A stretch of 13,869 bases of DNA from Myxococcales bacterium (GTDB lineage: Bacteria; Myxococcota; Myxococcia; Myxococcales; Myxococcaceae), in assembly GCA_003153055.1 (NCBI GenBank), contig PMBV01000375.1, positions 1 to 13,869 on the forward strand. The letters run 5' to 3'. This document shows, one piece after another, positions 13,423 through 13,869 of this stretch (the stretch's first letter is position 1; the number at the start of each line of letters is the position of its first letter). A program made the position numbers and the translations under genes. Below the pieces are notes generated by a model, which did no database searches, was not told the DNA's origin, and was given only the letters and a program-made list of their open reading frames with translations.

Positions 13423-13869
13423 TCACTCCAGCCGGAAGCGGCGGATAACCGCCTGGAGCTCCTCGGAGAGGTTGTTGAGCTCCTGGGTGGCCGCGGTCAT
13501 CTGGGAGACCGCCTGGGTCTGCTCGACGATGACACGGGTGACGGCCTCGGTGGCCTTGGCGTTCTGCCGCGCCACGCTGGAGATTTCGGTGATGGCCTGC
13601 ACCATCGCCTCGCTCCCCTTCTCCTGCTCCTTGGCCGACTCGGAGATCTGCGCCACCTTCTCGGCCCCGGCCCGCGCCGAGTCTGAGATGTTGCCCATCG
13701 AGCGCACGATGGTGGTGATGTCTTCGCGGCCCTGGGCGAGCTCCTCGATGCCTTCCTTCATCGCCGAGACGACCTGCACCGACTGCTGCGAGATGTCCCG
13801 CGCCAGCCTCGAGATGGCCTCGGCGGATCGCCCCGCGCTGTCGGCCAGCTTGCGCACCTCATCGGCCAC
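13423..13869 (-). CDS. Methyl-accepting chemotaxis protein, C-terminal part (N-terminus outside window)
   Basis: The 149 visible residues begin inside the conserved signalling hairpin at VADEVRKLAD, just after the usual FAV stretch, and run down the return helix of the cytoplasmic coiled coil to a short end at IRRFRLE. Heptad Ala/Gln/Glu patterns (AKATEAVTRVIVEQTQAV) are those of the methylation region. There is no CheR/CheB-binding pentapeptide at the C-terminus. The protein should signal through CheA/CheW to control motility or another output. The sensor and membrane parts cannot be seen, so its ligand and location are unknown. The first visible codon (GTG) is internal, not a start. The Ser/Thr kinase gene begins 7 nt after its stop. 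Confidence 0.93.
   Translation of the reverse strand: MADEVRKLADSAGRSAEAISRLARDISQQSVQVVSAMKEGIEELAQGREDITTIVRSMGNISDSARAGAEKVAQISESAKEQEKGSEAMVQAITEISSVARQNAKATEAVTRVIVEQTQAVSQMTAATQELNNLSEELQAVIRRFRLE

Noticed and set aside
12138..13448. 436-codon open frame on the plus strand
   Set aside because: It is antisense to the intact Ser/Thr kinase gene and has no recognisable motif.

Overview
The window is a gene-dense, GC-rich stretch (third codon positions are mostly G or C) with several GTG starts. It carries a repertoire typical of Myxococcota, the myxobacteria and relatives: two Hanks-type Ser/Thr kinases, a PilZ protein, a DUF4388-like protein, a methyl-accepting chemotaxis protein, a hybrid histidine kinase and an OmpA lipoprotein. 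That placement is inferred from gene content and composition; there is no rRNA or other marker gene. I found no tRNA, rRNA, CRISPR array, transposase, integrase or phage gene.

Layout. (1) 1-1184, minus: a DUF4388-like protein with two internal repeats is coupled by an ATGA overlap to a small multi-pass membrane protein that runs off the left edge. (2) 1218-2045, plus: a ComF-type phosphoribosyltransferase with a double zinc ribbon. Its 3' end overlaps a convergent metallophosphoesterase (2026-2766, minus) by 20 bp. (3) 2895-5889, plus: a probable operon of a membrane-anchored Ser/Thr kinase with TPR-like and HEAT-like C-terminal parts, a compact PilZ protein, and an N-terminally anchored propeller-like protein. 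(4) 5890-6415: 526 bp with no convincing gene. It holds short G-rich repeats and a 16-bp inverted repeat 107 bp apart. (5) 6416-9093, plus: a FIST sensor protein coupled by an ATGA overlap to a soluble hybrid histidine kinase that has a degenerate and a true receiver domain. (6) 9103-12007, minus: a methyltransferase with an N-terminal extension, an OmpA-family lipoprotein, and an orphan UreH/NicO-like nickel/cobalt transporter. (7) 12171-13869, minus: the C-terminal part of a chemotaxis receptor (cut by the right edge) followed 7 nt later by a tail-anchored Ser/Thr kinase.

How they fit together. The window is dominated by signal transduction. Three gene sets each pair a sensor or effector with a phosphotransfer protein: kinase + PilZ (possible Ser/Thr phosphorylation and c-di-GMP crosstalk), FIST + hybrid histidine kinase (intracellular ligand sensing), and chemoreceptor + Ser/Thr kinase. 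ComF, the phosphoesterase, the methyltransferase and the metal transporter look like single functions between these sets. No well-known complete novel system (defence, secretion or biosynthetic) is visible. The most unusual items are the FIST-kinase pair with its pseudo-receiver and the inverted repeat in the gap before it.
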